NCBI RefSeq assembly: GCF_001905095.1
Contig: NZ_LWLS01000088.1
Location: 1 to 60,240, forward strand
Origin: Micromonospora sp. CB01531
Lineage (GTDB): Bacteria > Actinomycetota > Actinomycetes > Mycobacteriales > Micromonosporaceae
Direction: 5' to 3'
DNA: 60,240 nt
Position 1 is the stretch's first letter; each line of letters starts with the position of its first letter. The notes under the pieces are model-generated. The model was given only the letters and a program-made list of their open reading frames with translations. It was not told where the DNA came from and searched no databases. Position numbers and translations under genes: made by a program. Of this stretch, positions 8,771 to 17,465 are shown one piece after another.

Positions 8771-11700
8771 ATGTGGAACGCCGCGCCGTCTGCGCGGAGT
8801 CTGAAGCGTCCTGGAATCGCCCTGATCGCGGTCGCCCTTGGGGCTCAGATGCTCGCCCCGGCGACCGCTGTCCAAGCGAAGAGCACCCGACAGGCTCCGA
8901 GTAGCATCCACCCGACGGCTGCTGGCCCATCGACAAGCACCACGCAAGCTAGCAGCGCCCTCCCTGCGGCTCCTGCCCAGGAGGAGGGCAAGAGGATCCT
9001 CATCTACACCGGCACGACCGGGTACCGGCACACCGATGGAATCAACAACGGGCGCCCAGTGGTGCAGGCCGCTCTCACGGCCGCAGGCTACGACGTCGAC
9101 TGGGAGAACTGCGACAACAACGGTGGCGGCCCGAACAACTGCGACAACCCGGACAAGAACCCACGGATCTTCACGGACGGGAACCTGGCCCGATACGACG
9201 CGATCCTGTTCCTGAACGCGTCGTGGTCGTGGGCCGGCGGCGGGCGGCCCGGACCGCTCCTCGACCATGCCCAGCGCGACGCGTTGATCCGCTTCACCCA
9301 GCACAGCGGCGGGATCGCGGCCGTGCACAACATGACTGACGCCGGCGCCGGCGTATCGGCGTGGGACTGGTGGGACGGCGGGCCGGACAGCGTCGTCGGC
9401 ACGACGATGCGCGGCCACTCGAGCGGGTCGGCGACCGGCAACGCCGCAACCGTCCAGGTTGCCGACCACAACCACCTCTCTACCAAAGACCTGCCCGACA
9501 CCTACAAGATCGCCGACGAGCATTACAACTTCGCCCGCAACGTCCGGGGCGACCACCACGTGCTCGCTACCTTCGACGAGCGCACCTACAACACCGGCAC
9601 CTACTCAATGGGCCAGGACCACCCCACGACGTGGTGCAAGCTCTATGACGGCGGCAGCGTCAAGGACGGCACCGGCACCCCGCGGCCCTACAACGATGGG
9701 CGGACCTGGCTGACCTCGCAGGGCCACTTCGGCGTGCGTTACACCGAGAACGGCGGCGACAACCCGCTGATCAAGCAGATCGTCGGAGGGGTGCGCTGGG
9801 TCGCCGGCGGGGGGAAGAAGACCGACTGCTCAGGCACCGTCTGGTCGAACTTCACCCGCACGACCCTGGTCGACAATGTGAACGGCCCGATGGCTCTCGA
9901 CGTGGCGCCGGACGGCAAGGTCTACTGGACCGAGATCGGCCCCAAGCAGGGGTACGAGTCCGAGGGCTACGTGAAGATGCACGACCCGAAGGGCCCACCG
10001 AACAACTCGACCACGGTCGCGACGATCCCGACCCGCGCCGACCACGGCAACTCCGAGGACGGCGTGCTGGGAATGAGCCTGCAGCCGGGCTTCGACCTGT
10101 CGGAGCCGGACAAGAACGACATCTACGTCTACTATTCCCCGCGCAACCCCGGCGACTGGCCGACCACGGGCAACCAGCAGACGGTCGGCTACAACCTGGT
10201 CAGCCGCTTCACGCTGAACAAGACCGGCACCGCCTTCGAGCCGGCACCAGGTGGGCCGAAGCACCTGGACCCGGCACATCCATACATGGAGCGGCAGATC
10301 TTGCGCGTGCCCAAGGCGAAGATCTCCGGCAAACCCTCGGGCTTCCCGGGTGGCCCCACCGACAACGGCCCCGGCCATGTCGGCGGCGCGAGCCTGGTGT
10401 TCGATTCCGAAGGCAACCTCTACGTCGGCGTCGGCGACGACGTTTCTCCGAACGCGCCCGGCCACAACCGCTACACGCCGATGGACCATCGCGCCTCGGA
10501 GCGCTGGGACGCGCGCAAGACGGCGGCCAACACCGCCGACCTGCGCGGCAAGATCCTGCGCATCAAACCGCGCGAGGGCCCGCCGCAGACCCCAGGGCGC
10601 GCACCCGATCCCGGCCTGGGCAAGACCTATACGGTCCCGAAGGGCAATATGTTCGCGCCGGGAACCCCGAACACCCGACCGGAGATCTACGGCATGGGCT
10701 TCCGGCAGCCGTTCACGGTGCACACCGACCCCGCCAACCCGGGTTCGGTGGTCGTCGGCGAGTTCTGCCACGACAACTCGGTGGACCAGCCCGACCGCGC
10801 CCCGGCCGGCGTCTGCGAGTGGAACAAGGTCGACGGGCCCGGTTTCTACGGCTGGCCGTTCTGCGTCGGTGACAACTCGAAGATCAACACCACCTGGCGC
10901 TGGAACTACGAGGCCAACTCCTCGACCGGTCAGCAGTACGACTGCTCGCTCGACAAGCTCCCGTCCGACCTGAACTGGGCGCCGCCGGGCGGTACTAATT
11001 CCCAACCCACATTCCAAGGCCTCGATGCGATCCCAGGTCCCGCGAAACCAGCGACGGTCTGGCGCAAGTACCCTGGCAACCCCGGAAGTCAGGATCCGAA
11101 GGACTTCGGCGACCTGGGCGCAGGGGGGATGCAGCCGGTCACGGGCCCGGTCTACCGATACAAGGACAGCCGCGGTCCCGGCGCCTTCCCGGCCTACTAC
11201 GACGGCTCCTGGCTGATCACTAACCGTGGCACCGACAACGGGTTCTGGAAGGAGGTCCGCCTGCGGCAGGACAACAACCAGATGCTCCGGGTCAACGACT
11301 GGCTGCCTGTCAACCACTTCGGCACGCCGAACAACAGCTTCGTGATCCCGACCAGGTTCGGGCCCGACGGCGCACTCTACATGGGGCGCTGGACCTTCGG
11401 CTGTTGCCGCAACCAGATCAACCCCGAAATGAAGATGCAGCTGATCAAGATCGAGTTCACGCCCGAGGCCGACCAGTGCAAGGACACTGATGCACCGACG
11501 GTCTCACACCAGATTCAGGGCCAGGCCGATCCCGACCAGCAGAACACCTACATAGACTCGGCCACGCTGAGCCTCACCGCCAACGATGTCGGCTGTGCCG
11601 GCGTGGACAAGGTCGAGTACCGCGTCAACGGCGGCGCGTGGACTGCCTACAACGGGCCGGTACCGTTCAAGGACACGGGGAAGTACACAGTCGACTACCG

Positions 11701-12106
11701 AGCCACCGATCGCCTCGGGAACGCCTCCAACCCGCAGAGCGCCATCTTCACGGTGCGTGACAGCGGCGGAACGCTCCCCACGACGTGCGACATCAACGCC
11801 ACGGGCACGCAGTGGAATCCCGACAACTGCAAGATTGCCCGCGGCGGCACCATCACCTGGCACTTCAACGAGCCGGATGCGCGGTTCCCGCACGACGTCT
11901 GGCTCGTGCCGCCCGGCGGCAATCCCGACCCGAACGGCGGCGACATCTTCCAGGTCACCAACGGGCCCGTTCCGCCGGGAGGTCCGCCGGTCTCGTACAC
12001 CTTCGATCGGCCAGGGACCTGGACGGTCATCTGCAGGCTCCACGCCGGCTACAGCAGCGGGCAGTGGTTCGGCATGATCGCGACAGTCACGGTCGGAGGA
12101 GGATGA
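8771..12106 (+). CDS. secreted ThuA / sugar dehydrogenase / cupredoxin fusion
   Basis: 1111 residues, exported (signal peptide within the first 36 residues). Domain order: ThuA-like glutamine-amidotransferase fold (about 73-345; RILIYTGTTGYRHTDGI, GIAAVHNMTDAG), a glucose/sorbosone-dehydrogenase-type six-bladed propeller (about 356-900; GPMALDVAPDGKVYWTEIG, LGMSLQPGF, GHVGGASLVFDSEGNLYVG, YGMGFRQPF), an Ig-like domain (about 912-995; VEYRVNGGAWTAY), and a C-terminal cupredoxin (about 1004-1110). The cupredoxin shows a type 1 copper set: His in FPHDVW, Cys and His in VICRLHAG, Met in FGMIA. The propeller family uses PQQ to oxidise sugars, so a copper domain on the same chain could take the electrons; that link is inference. 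The ATG at 8771 is preferred over 8750 because of its ribosome binding site. Confidence 0.88.
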   Translation: MWNAAPSARSLKRPGIALIAVALGAQMLAPATAVQAKSTRQAPSSIHPTAAGPSTSTTQASSALPAAPAQEEGKRILIYTGTTGYRHTDGINNGRPVVQAALTAAGYDVDWENCDNNGGGPNNCDNPDKNPRIFTDGNLARYDAILFLNASWSWAGGGRPGPLLDHAQRDALIRFTQHSGGIAAVHNMTDAGAGVSAWDWWDGGPDSVVGTTMRGHSSGSATGNAATVQVADHNHLSTKDLPDTYKIADEHYNFARNVRGDHHVLATFDERTYNTGTYSMGQDHPTTWCKLYDGGSVKDGTGTPRPYNDGRTWLTSQGHFGVRYTENGGDNPLIKQIVGGVRWVAGGGKKTDCSGTVWSNFTRTTLVDNVNGPMALDVAPDGKVYWTEIGPKQGYESEGYVKMHDPKGPPNNSTTVATIPTRADHGNSEDGVLGMSLQPGFDLSEPDKNDIYVYYSPRNPGDWPTTGNQQTVGYNLVSRFTLNKTGTAFEPAPGGPKHLDPAHPYMERQILRVPKAKISGKPSGFPGGPTDNGPGHVGGASLVFDSEGNLYVGVGDDVSPNAPGHNRYTPMDHRASERWDARKTAANTADLRGKILRIKPREGPPQTPGRAPDPGLGKTYTVPKGNMFAPGTPNTRPEIYGMGFRQPFTVHTDPANPGSVVVGEFCHDNSVDQPDRAPAGVCEWNKVDGPGFYGWPFCVGDNSKINTTWRWNYEANSSTGQQYDCSLDKLPSDLNWAPPGGTNSQPTFQGLDAIPGPAKPATVWRKYPGNPGSQDPKDFGDLGAGGMQPVTGPVYRYKDSRGPGAFPAYYDGSWLITNRGTDNGFWKEVRLRQDNNQMLRVNDWLPVNHFGTPNNSFVIPTRFGPDGALYMGRWTFGCCRNQINPEMKMQLIKIEFTPEADQCKDTDAPTVSHQIQGQADPDQQNTYIDSATLSLTANDVGCAGVDKVEYRVNGGAWTAYNGPVPFKDTGKYTVDYRATDRLGNASNPQSAIFTVRDSGGTLPTTCDINATGTQWNPDNCKIARGGTITWHFNEPDARFPHDVWLVPPGGNPDPNGGDIFQVTNGPVPPGGPPVSYTFDRPGTWTVICRLHAGYSSGQWFGMIATVTVGGG

Positions 12107-12119
12107 GTTAAGGCCTGAT

Positions 12120-12169
12120 GGCCTGGTGGATCGGGCCCGGACACGCCGTCCAGGCCCGACCACCAGGCC
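12120..12169. terminator. strong hairpin after the ThuA-fusion gene
   Basis: GGCCTGGTGG-A-TCGGGCC (12120-12137) pairs with GGCCCGACCACCAGGCC (12153-12169), with one bulged A and a 15-base loop. It sits 13 bases after the stop codon, as expected for a high-GC actinobacterial terminator without a long T-run. Confidence 0.7.
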
Positions 12170-12287
12170 CAGGCGGCCAGCAGCACCCGCCGATGTACGG
12201 ACGACGTCAGCCCGCTGCCACGAATCATGGGCATTGTGATTCGGATAGATAATCGAGCAAGCTGCGAGCCTTCTTCGGATGGGCCTG

Positions 12288-12893
12288 TCATCCGGCCAGG
12301 GCGACCTGGGCCTCTCGGGACCCAGCGGCGGACTGGGCAGCTCGGCGGCGCCGGTAGTAGTGAACGGTCAAGATACCGAGCAGCGGTCCCCAGGCGGCCA
12401 GCGGCAGGTAGGCGATCCAGAACGCGACGCTCTGCCAGCCCTCTGTGATCGGCGTGTCCGGGCTGCCGTTGAGCATCCGGCCAGAGGCCATCATGGCCAG
12501 CGCGTACGGGAAGATCAGCAGGGCGGTCGCACCGAGGCTGGCGGGGATGACGGCGGCAAGGGTCGGTACCCGGCGGCCGCGCAGGCCCGGGATCCACCTC
12601 GGCCACACCTCGCCCCACTCGCACACCAACCCGAGGGCGAGGAATGCCAACACCTCGCTGATCAGACTGAGCGTGATGATGTACCAGACCCCTTCGAACA
12701 GGATCAAACCATGGCCGGGCGGCGGGGCGTCCATGGGCTTCACCAGCGGAGCCTCGAAGACGAAGGCCGTGACCCGCCAGATGGTGGAGGGCAGCGTGGT
12801 CAGGGCGGCGGCGTATGCGGCCAGCATGGCCCAGCGGGGCACGCCCACCGCCGTCCGGCCGTGCAGCTTCCTCAGGACGGTGCGAGCGGTCAT
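12288..12893 (-). CDS. small integral membrane protein
   Basis: 201 residues. The start at 12893 is set by AAGGAG just upstream and begins MTARTVLRKL. About five transmembrane helices are predicted (MLAAYAAALTTLPSTIW, YIITLSLISEVLAFLAL, a helix after VPTLAAVIPASLGATALLI, and SVAFWIAYLPLAAWGPLLG). A charged tail ends RRRRAAQSAAG. It resembles the unnamed four- to five-helix membrane proteins often seen in actinobacteria. No catalytic motif is visible. A divergent ArsR regulator lies about 600 bases away and may or may not be connected. Confidence 0.75.
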   Translation of the reverse strand: MTARTVLRKLHGRTAVGVPRWAMLAAYAAALTTLPSTIWRVTAFVFEAPLVKPMDAPPPGHGLILFEGVWYIITLSLISEVLAFLALGLVCEWGEVWPRWIPGLRGRRVPTLAAVIPASLGATALLIFPYALAMMASGRMLNGSPDTPITEGWQSVAFWIAYLPLAAWGPLLGILTVHYYRRRRAAQSAAGSREAQVALAG

Positions 12894-13521
12894 AGGAAAT
12901 CTCCTTGTCCAAACGCTGATCGTTGCGGATGGCCATGTGCATCCCGCGAACCGGTGGGCAATGCCTAGCGTTGCTGTTTCAAGATCGCAGCCACGCCGAG
13001 CCCCACGCATCCCCTCGAGAGGGGACCGGATCACTCGCGCGAGGGAAGATCGACCTGGACCACACGCACGGCGGACGAGGCCGAACCACCGTGGACACGA
13101 GGCACCGGCACGGCCCGCCTGACGCCAACCGGCTCCTCTGCACGATTGCCTCTCGGAGGATGCGCTCGGCGGGCGGGGCCCAGTCCCGCTGCCCGTGTCT
13201 GGCGCCGATCGCCTCGGTCAGCAGGGCCGAAAGCAGATCGCCCACCGGCAGGTGCAGCCCCGTGGTCGCGGCTCGATGTGACCCTTGCGAGACCGTTGCC
13301 GCCGCGCCCTCGCCTTGGTGGGCCGTCGCCTTCACGGTTCATGATCGCGCCAGTCACATCCCCGCAACGAGCCAGTGCTTGACGGCGACGGGCTATCGGT
13401 ACCGCAGGCCAGCATGGCAGCGTGAACCGACCCAGCCCCTGCTTCCCTCGCAGCCGGCCTCGCGACCGCCATCGGAGTACTGGGCCCGTTCGACCGGTTT
13501 ATCGATGGCGTTGCTGGAACA
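12894..13521. other. 628-base region without an intact gene
   Basis: No convincing gene. On the minus strand at about 13140-13280 a stretch reads GDLLSALLTEAIGARHGQRDW. It resembles the C-terminus of 6-phosphogluconate-dehydrogenase-like or imine-reductase proteins and may be a remnant. The rest shows no pattern I can name. Confidence 0.3.
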
Positions 13522-13893
13522 ATGGAAGGCGTGGGAACCACAAAAACCGCTATGCCTGCTATCTCGCCACTTGCTGGCAAGCCGATCAAGCGCGCCGATG
13601 CGGAACGCCTCGCGGGCGTGTTGAAGGCATTCGCCGATCCTGCCCGACTGCGGCTGCTCAGCCTGATCCAGTCCGCTCCGGAGGGCGAGGCGTCCGTGAG
13701 TGACCTCACGGCGCCGCTGAAGCTCTCCCAGCCGACCGTGAGTCATCACCTTCGGATCCTCACCGAGGCCGGCCTGCTCAAGCGCGAGAAACGCGGCGTC
13801 TGGGCGTACTACCGCCTCGTGCCGTCCGCGATCACGACGATCGCCGACTTGTTGACGCCACCCCGCAAGCGGGCGACGAAGAGGGCCCGCTGA
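13522..13893 (+). CDS. ArsR-family transcriptional regulator
   Basis: 123 residues. A winged helix-turn-helix spans about residues 27-105: LAGVLKAFADPARLRLLSLI, VSDLTAPLKLSQPTVSHHLRIL (helix-turn-helix), and EKRGVWAYYRL (wing). ArsR proteins are dimeric repressors that sense metals or other signals. The metal-binding Cys set of the arsenic/cadmium sensors (for example ELCVCDL) is missing, with SVSDLTA in its place, so this one probably senses something else or relies on other residues. The first 20 residues are extra to the family; a start further downstream (MPAISPL) is possible. It lies just downstream of the convergent end of the sugar operon, with no obvious target. Confidence 0.88.
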   Translation: MEGVGTTKTAMPAISPLAGKPIKRADAERLAGVLKAFADPARLRLLSLIQSAPEGEASVSDLTAPLKLSQPTVSHHLRILTEAGLLKREKRGVWAYYRLVPSAITTIADLLTPPRKRATKRAR

Positions 13894-13950
13894 GCGGCAC
13901 GGTCGAGGACCGCGCCGCCCCGTGTGGCCCACCAGCGCTGCGGGCAGCGG

Positions 13951-14566
13951 TCAGGGTTCGGGCACCCTGATCCGCGCCGCTTCGACTAGCACCGGCAACT
14001 GCGCCAACTGGCCGGAATCGGACAGTGCCGAGCCCAGGGCCACCATCCGAGCGCCGGCGGCGAGGAATCGCCGTGCGGTGGCCACCGTGATCCCACCTGT
14101 GGCCACATAGGACATCGCGAAATGGCCCGTGCAGAGCGGAGAACCAGCCCACGCCAAGCGACTCGGCTGGAAAAGCCTTGACCCAGCCGCAACCGGCGCC
14201 GCGCACTCGTTGCACTTCTGTCGCCGTCCCCACGCTGGGCAGGTGCGGCAGGCCAGCGGACACGCTGACGGCGTAAATCGACGGGTCGAATCCCGGCGCG
14301 ATGGTGTAGCGGGCGCCGGCACGGGCGGCGGCGCGGACCTGCTCCACGGTCACGACCGTCCCGGCGCCGACCACTCTGCCTCGATCAGCCGCGGCTTCAA
14401 CCGTGGCGGCCAGCGCCGCCACCTGCTCCGGCTGACCGATCGGCACCTCGACGTGATGAATGCCCACGTCCCAGGCCCGGTTGGCCAGCGCCACCGTCTC
14501 GGTCGGCGGTCGCCCACGCAGGATCACCATCAGTCGTTGGTCGCCGAACAGCTCGTCGAAAGTCAC
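13951..14566 (-). pseudogene. eda: KDPG/KDPGal aldolase, frameshifted
   Basis: Last gene of operon A. Frame 1 starts at GTG 14566, directly after the kinase stop codon, and reads as a class I KDPG aldolase: RLMVILRG, VEVPIGQPEQV, GRVVGAGTVVT, GARYTIAPGFDPS, WVKAFPAESLG with the Schiff-base Lys. Near 14108-14118 the frame is lost. The expected continuation, YVATGGITVATARRFLAAG to MVALGSALSD, is read in another frame and ends at 13951. The net change is one extra or two missing bases. The full protein would be about 205 residues, the normal family size. The enzyme would split 2-keto-3-deoxy-6-phosphogluconate (or galactonate) into pyruvate and glyceraldehyde-3-phosphate. If the shift is real, the pathway's last step depends on a gene elsewhere. 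Confidence 0.85.
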
Positions 14567-15541
14567 CTATACCTCCGTGTCGGAGCGCACCCGCTGGGCA
14601 GCGCGTACCAGCTCGGCTGCGGGCGGCAGGTCACCGATGTCCCCGACCACCCGAAGCGCGGATCCGGCGACCAGATGCCCCAGCCGCAGTCGGACCTCCT
14701 CGGGCAGGCCGCGCACGACCCCGAACAGATAGCCGGCGGCGAAGGCGTCGCCCGCGCCGACCGGCTCGACCACCTCGACTGCGGGCGCCGGCTCGACGAC
14801 GGTGCCCGCCGGACTGTACGACGTCACGCCGACCCCGCCGTCCTTGACGACCAGGGTCCGTGGCCCGGGCAGCAGCTCACGCACCTCGTCGGCGTTCCTG
14901 GCGCCCCAGAGGATCGCCGCCTCGTCCAGGCCGACCAGCACGATGTCCGCGTGTCCGGCCAGCCGGGCCAGCCTCGGGCCGGCCGTGCGCACCGGCCACA
15001 GCGCCGGGCGGTAGTTGACGTCGAAGCTGCACAACGCCCCGCTGATCGGGCGTTCGGTGAGCGTGTGCATGACCAGGTCCGCGCAGGGTTCGGACAGTGC
15101 GGCGGTGATGCCGGTCAGGTGGACCAGCCGGCTGCCCAGCAGACTGCGTGCCCCCCACACACCACGGTCCATCGCCGCGGCAGCCGAGCCGCGTCGGTAG
15201 TAGTGCACGTTCGTGCCGTGCGGGCCGGGGTCCTTGAAGAAGACACCGGTCGAGGCCGTCGGGTCCACCTCGACCAGGCTCACGTCCACGCCGGCGGCAC
15301 CGATCCGTGTGGTGACCAGTTCTCCCAGCGGATCCGCGCCGACCCGGCTGCACCAGGCCACCCGCAGTCCCAATCTGGCCAGATTCATCGCGACGTTCGA
15401 CTCCGCTCCGGCCACGTCCAGCCGCATGGCGCCGCCCGCGCGTAGCGGGCGGGGTGGATCGGGGGTCAGCAGGGCCATCGACTCGCCGACACAGACCACG
15501 TCGTACCCCACCGGCCGCACCGCGCCGGCTGTGCCCGTCAT
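14567..15541 (-). CDS. kdgK: 2-keto-3-deoxygluconate kinase, PfkB family
   Basis: 324 residues from the ATG at 15541. Family marks: CVGESMALLTP at the N-terminus (typical of KDG kinases), GAESNVAMNLARLG (sugar binding), RVGADPLGE, YYRRGSAAAAM, and the C-terminal PfkB signature VEPVGAGDAFAAGYLFG with the catalytic Asp near residue 255. It would phosphorylate 2-keto-3-deoxygluconate, or the galacto isomer, before cleavage by the aldolase encoded immediately downstream (its GTG follows this stop directly). Its ATG overlaps the preceding gene's stop by 4 bases, so translation is probably coupled. KDG versus KDGal specificity cannot be read from the sequence. Confidence 0.9.
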   Translation of the reverse strand: MTGTAGAVRPVGYDVVCVGESMALLTPDPPRPLRAGGAMRLDVAGAESNVAMNLARLGLRVAWCSRVGADPLGELVTTRIGAAGVDVSLVEVDPTASTGVFFKDPGPHGTNVHYYRRGSAAAAMDRGVWGARSLLGSRLVHLTGITAALSEPCADLVMHTLTERPISGALCSFDVNYRPALWPVRTAGPRLARLAGHADIVLVGLDEAAILWGARNADEVRELLPGPRTLVVKDGGVGVTSYSPAGTVVEPAPAVEVVEPVGAGDAFAAGYLFGVVRGLPEEVRLRLGHLVAGSALRVVGDIGDLPPAAELVRAAQRVRSDTEV

Positions 15542-16323
15542 CGGCGATCTCGCATCTGGGGCCGACACATCGTCGACGGGCCGTCCGGCAAGCCGTCGGC
15601 GCAGGCGATCGAAGTCTGCGTGGGCGCATAGCCCAGGTCGTTCCGAGCCGCGCTGAGGTCGAACACCTGGCGCGGGTTCGCCGACGTGATGGTGTACGTC
15701 CCGAAACGGATGTCGGCCTGCAGCGCGCGTCGCACCGCCTGGCCGAGGTCGGTCACGCCGAGCCAGGTGTCCAGCCACCCGCGGTGCGGGGGTGCCGGCA
15801 GGCAGCCCCCCAGCCGCAGGCAGACCACGGACAGCGGGTACGCGTCGGCGTAGACCCGTGCGGCGGCCTCGGCGAACACCTTCGTCGCGCCGTAGCGGCA
15901 GCACGGGTGCGGCGCCCGGTCGTCTTGTACCGGAGGGCCACCAGGTTCGTCGGCGCGCCAGTAGTGGCCGCCCATCGCGTGTATGGAGCTGGCGAGCACG
16001 ATCCGGGCCACCCCCGCCTGGCTGGCGGCATCGAATATCGTCGTCACGGCATCGACGTTGGGTCCGCGCAGCAGATCCCAGCCGTCGCCTGGTCGGGGGT
16101 TGCCGGCCAGGTGCACGATCGCGTCGACGTTGTCGCACAGCCGCGCCGCCACTGCGGGATCGGCGAGGTCACCGAGCAGCACCTCCGCGCCCGCGTTCTC
16201 GGCGCCATCGATGGGATAAGGGGGCGGACGGACATCGGTCAGTCGGAGCCGGTGGTGCTCGGCGAGTTGTGGCACCAGCAGCCGGCTTACCCGGCCGGAT
16301 GCCCCGGTGATCAGGACGCGCAT
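15538..16323 (-). CDS. uronate-dehydrogenase-like NAD(P)-binding enzyme
   Basis: 261 residues, extended short-chain dehydrogenase fold. N-terminal dinucleotide motif MRVLITGASGRVSRLL, acidic NAD-selecting region LTDVRPPP, ADPAVAARLCDNVDAIVHLAG, active-site Ser in VLASSIHAMGGHY, and YGATKVFAEA with the YxxxK pair. The C-terminal half (VVCLRLGGCL, DTWLGVTDLGQAVRRAL, YTITSAN, LGYAPT) follows the layout of bacterial uronate dehydrogenases of about 265 residues. Those oxidise galacturonate or glucuronate to the aldarolactone. It could also be the sugar dehydrogenase that starts this oxidative pathway. It sits between the dehydratase (5-base gap) and the kinase (4-base overlap). Confidence 0.75.
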   Translation of the reverse strand: MRVLITGASGRVSRLLVPQLAEHHRLRLTDVRPPPYPIDGAENAGAEVLLGDLADPAVAARLCDNVDAIVHLAGNPRPGDGWDLLRGPNVDAVTTIFDAASQAGVARIVLASSIHAMGGHYWRADEPGGPPVQDDRAPHPCCRYGATKVFAEAAARVYADAYPLSVVCLRLGGCLPAPPHRGWLDTWLGVTDLGQAVRRALQADIRFGTYTITSANPRQVFDLSAARNDLGYAPTQTSIACADGLPDGPSTMCRPQMRDRR

Positions 16324-16328
16324 CCGGG

Positions 16329-17465
16329 TCACCAATTCGTGAAGGAGCCGTCGGGCCGTTGCAGTTGCGGCAACGGCGCCGGGCCGCGTGGCAGCGCCCG
16401 CCGTGCGGCGGCGAGGTCGAGCTCGACGCCGAGTCCGGGTCGCTCGGCCGGGGTGATCCGCCCGGCCGCCAGTCGAGGTAGGGCGGTGAACACCTCCGAC
16501 GGTGGGAACGCCGGCCGGGGCTGCTCTTGTACGGAGACGTTGGGCAGGGCGAGGTTCAGGTGCGCCGATGCCGCGGCGGTGACCGGGCCGAGCGGGCTGT
16601 GGGTGGCCAGGTTGATGTGGTGGACCTCGGCCATGGCCGCGATCTTGCGGGCCTCGGTCAAGCCGGTGTTGGCCACGTCCACCCGGGCGTGGTCGATGAG
16701 TTCGCCCTCGATCAGCGGCCGGAACTCCCACTTCGTGCCCAGTTGCTCCCCCGCCGCCAGCGGGACCGTCGTCCGCTGGCGCAGCATCCGGTAGCCGTCG
16801 AGGTTCTCGCTGCGCAGCGGGTCCTCGACGAAGTACGGGCGCAGCGGCTCCAGCTCCCGGCACAGGGTCACTGCCTCGGCGGGGTCGAAGCGGGTGTGCA
16901 CGTCGAGCAGCAACTCCACGTCGTGACCGAGCGCGGACCGCAGCCGCTGCATTACCGCGACGGTGTGGCGCAGCGCGGCTCGCTGGTCGTACTCGCCGTC
17001 GGCTCCCGGGCTGTTCGCCGGGACGCGCAGGTATCGCCACCCGGCCTCGACGTGCCGCTCGCACTCCGCCACCATCGCCTCGGGATCGCGGCTCGTCACG
17101 TGCACGTAGCACTCGACGTGGTCGCGGGAGGCGCCACCGAGCAGCTGGTACAGCGGGACGCCGAGGGTCTTGCCGCGGAGGTCCCAGAGCGCCACGTCGA
17201 TGGCGGCCAGCACGGAACACAGGACGCCGGTCGCGGGGAAGAATCCCGAGCGGAACAGCACCTGCCACAGGTGCTCGATCCGGCTCGGGTCCGCGCCGAC
17301 GAGCAGTTCGGCGAGGTCGTCGACCGCGCCGCGTACGGTGCGCCAGCGAGCCCGCATGCCGACCTCGCCGACGCCGTACTCGCCGGAGTCGGTGCTGACC
17401 AGCACGAGGAGCATGACGTTGGCGCCGTCGGGCACGAACAGCGGTTCCACGTTAGTGATCTTCAT
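16329..17465 (-). CDS. enolase-superfamily sugar-acid dehydratase (DgoD/ManD-like)
   Basis: 378 residues from the ATG at 17465 (MKITNVEPLFV). The N-terminal capping domain includes SRIEHLWQVLFRSGF and AIDVALWDLRGKTLGVPLY. The barrel carries metal ligands Asp in LLDVHTRFDP, Glu in YFVEDPLRSE and Glu in LAAGEQLGTKWEF, then ATHSPLGPV with the His, and a C-terminal DGSFTNW tail like the closing segment of galactonate dehydratases. The second-strand KxK motif of muconate-lactonising enzymes is absent (LRVPANSPG), as in the mannonate/galactonate dehydratase group. It would convert an aldonate (galactonate, gluconate or mannonate) to the 2-keto-3-deoxy acid used by the kinase. Its start overlaps the lactonase end by 14 bases. 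Confidence 0.88.
   Translation of the reverse strand: MKITNVEPLFVPDGANVMLLVLVSTDSGEYGVGEVGMRARWRTVRGAVDDLAELLVGADPSRIEHLWQVLFRSGFFPATGVLCSVLAAIDVALWDLRGKTLGVPLYQLLGGASRDHVECYVHVTSRDPEAMVAECERHVEAGWRYLRVPANSPGADGEYDQRAALRHTVAVMQRLRSALGHDVELLLDVHTRFDPAEAVTLCRELEPLRPYFVEDPLRSENLDGYRMLRQRTTVPLAAGEQLGTKWEFRPLIEGELIDHARVDVANTGLTEARKIAAMAEVHHINLATHSPLGPVTAAASAHLNLALPNVSVQEQPRPAFPPSEVFTALPRLAAGRITPAERPGLGVELDLAAARRALPRGPAPLPQLQRPDGSFTNW

Noticed and set aside
9830..11317. 495-codon minus-strand open frame inside the ThuA-fusion gene
   Set aside because: Antisense shadow of a gene with clear domains on the plus strand.
14105..14120. Programmed frameshift in the aldolase gene
   Set aside because: No slippery heptamer or stimulatory structure is evident, and programmed shifting is not known for this family; mutation or error is simpler.
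14129..15445. Long plus-strand open frame opposite kdgK and the aldolase
   Set aside because: High-GC shadow of minus-strand genes; the composition is Arg/Gly/His-rich without a family pattern.
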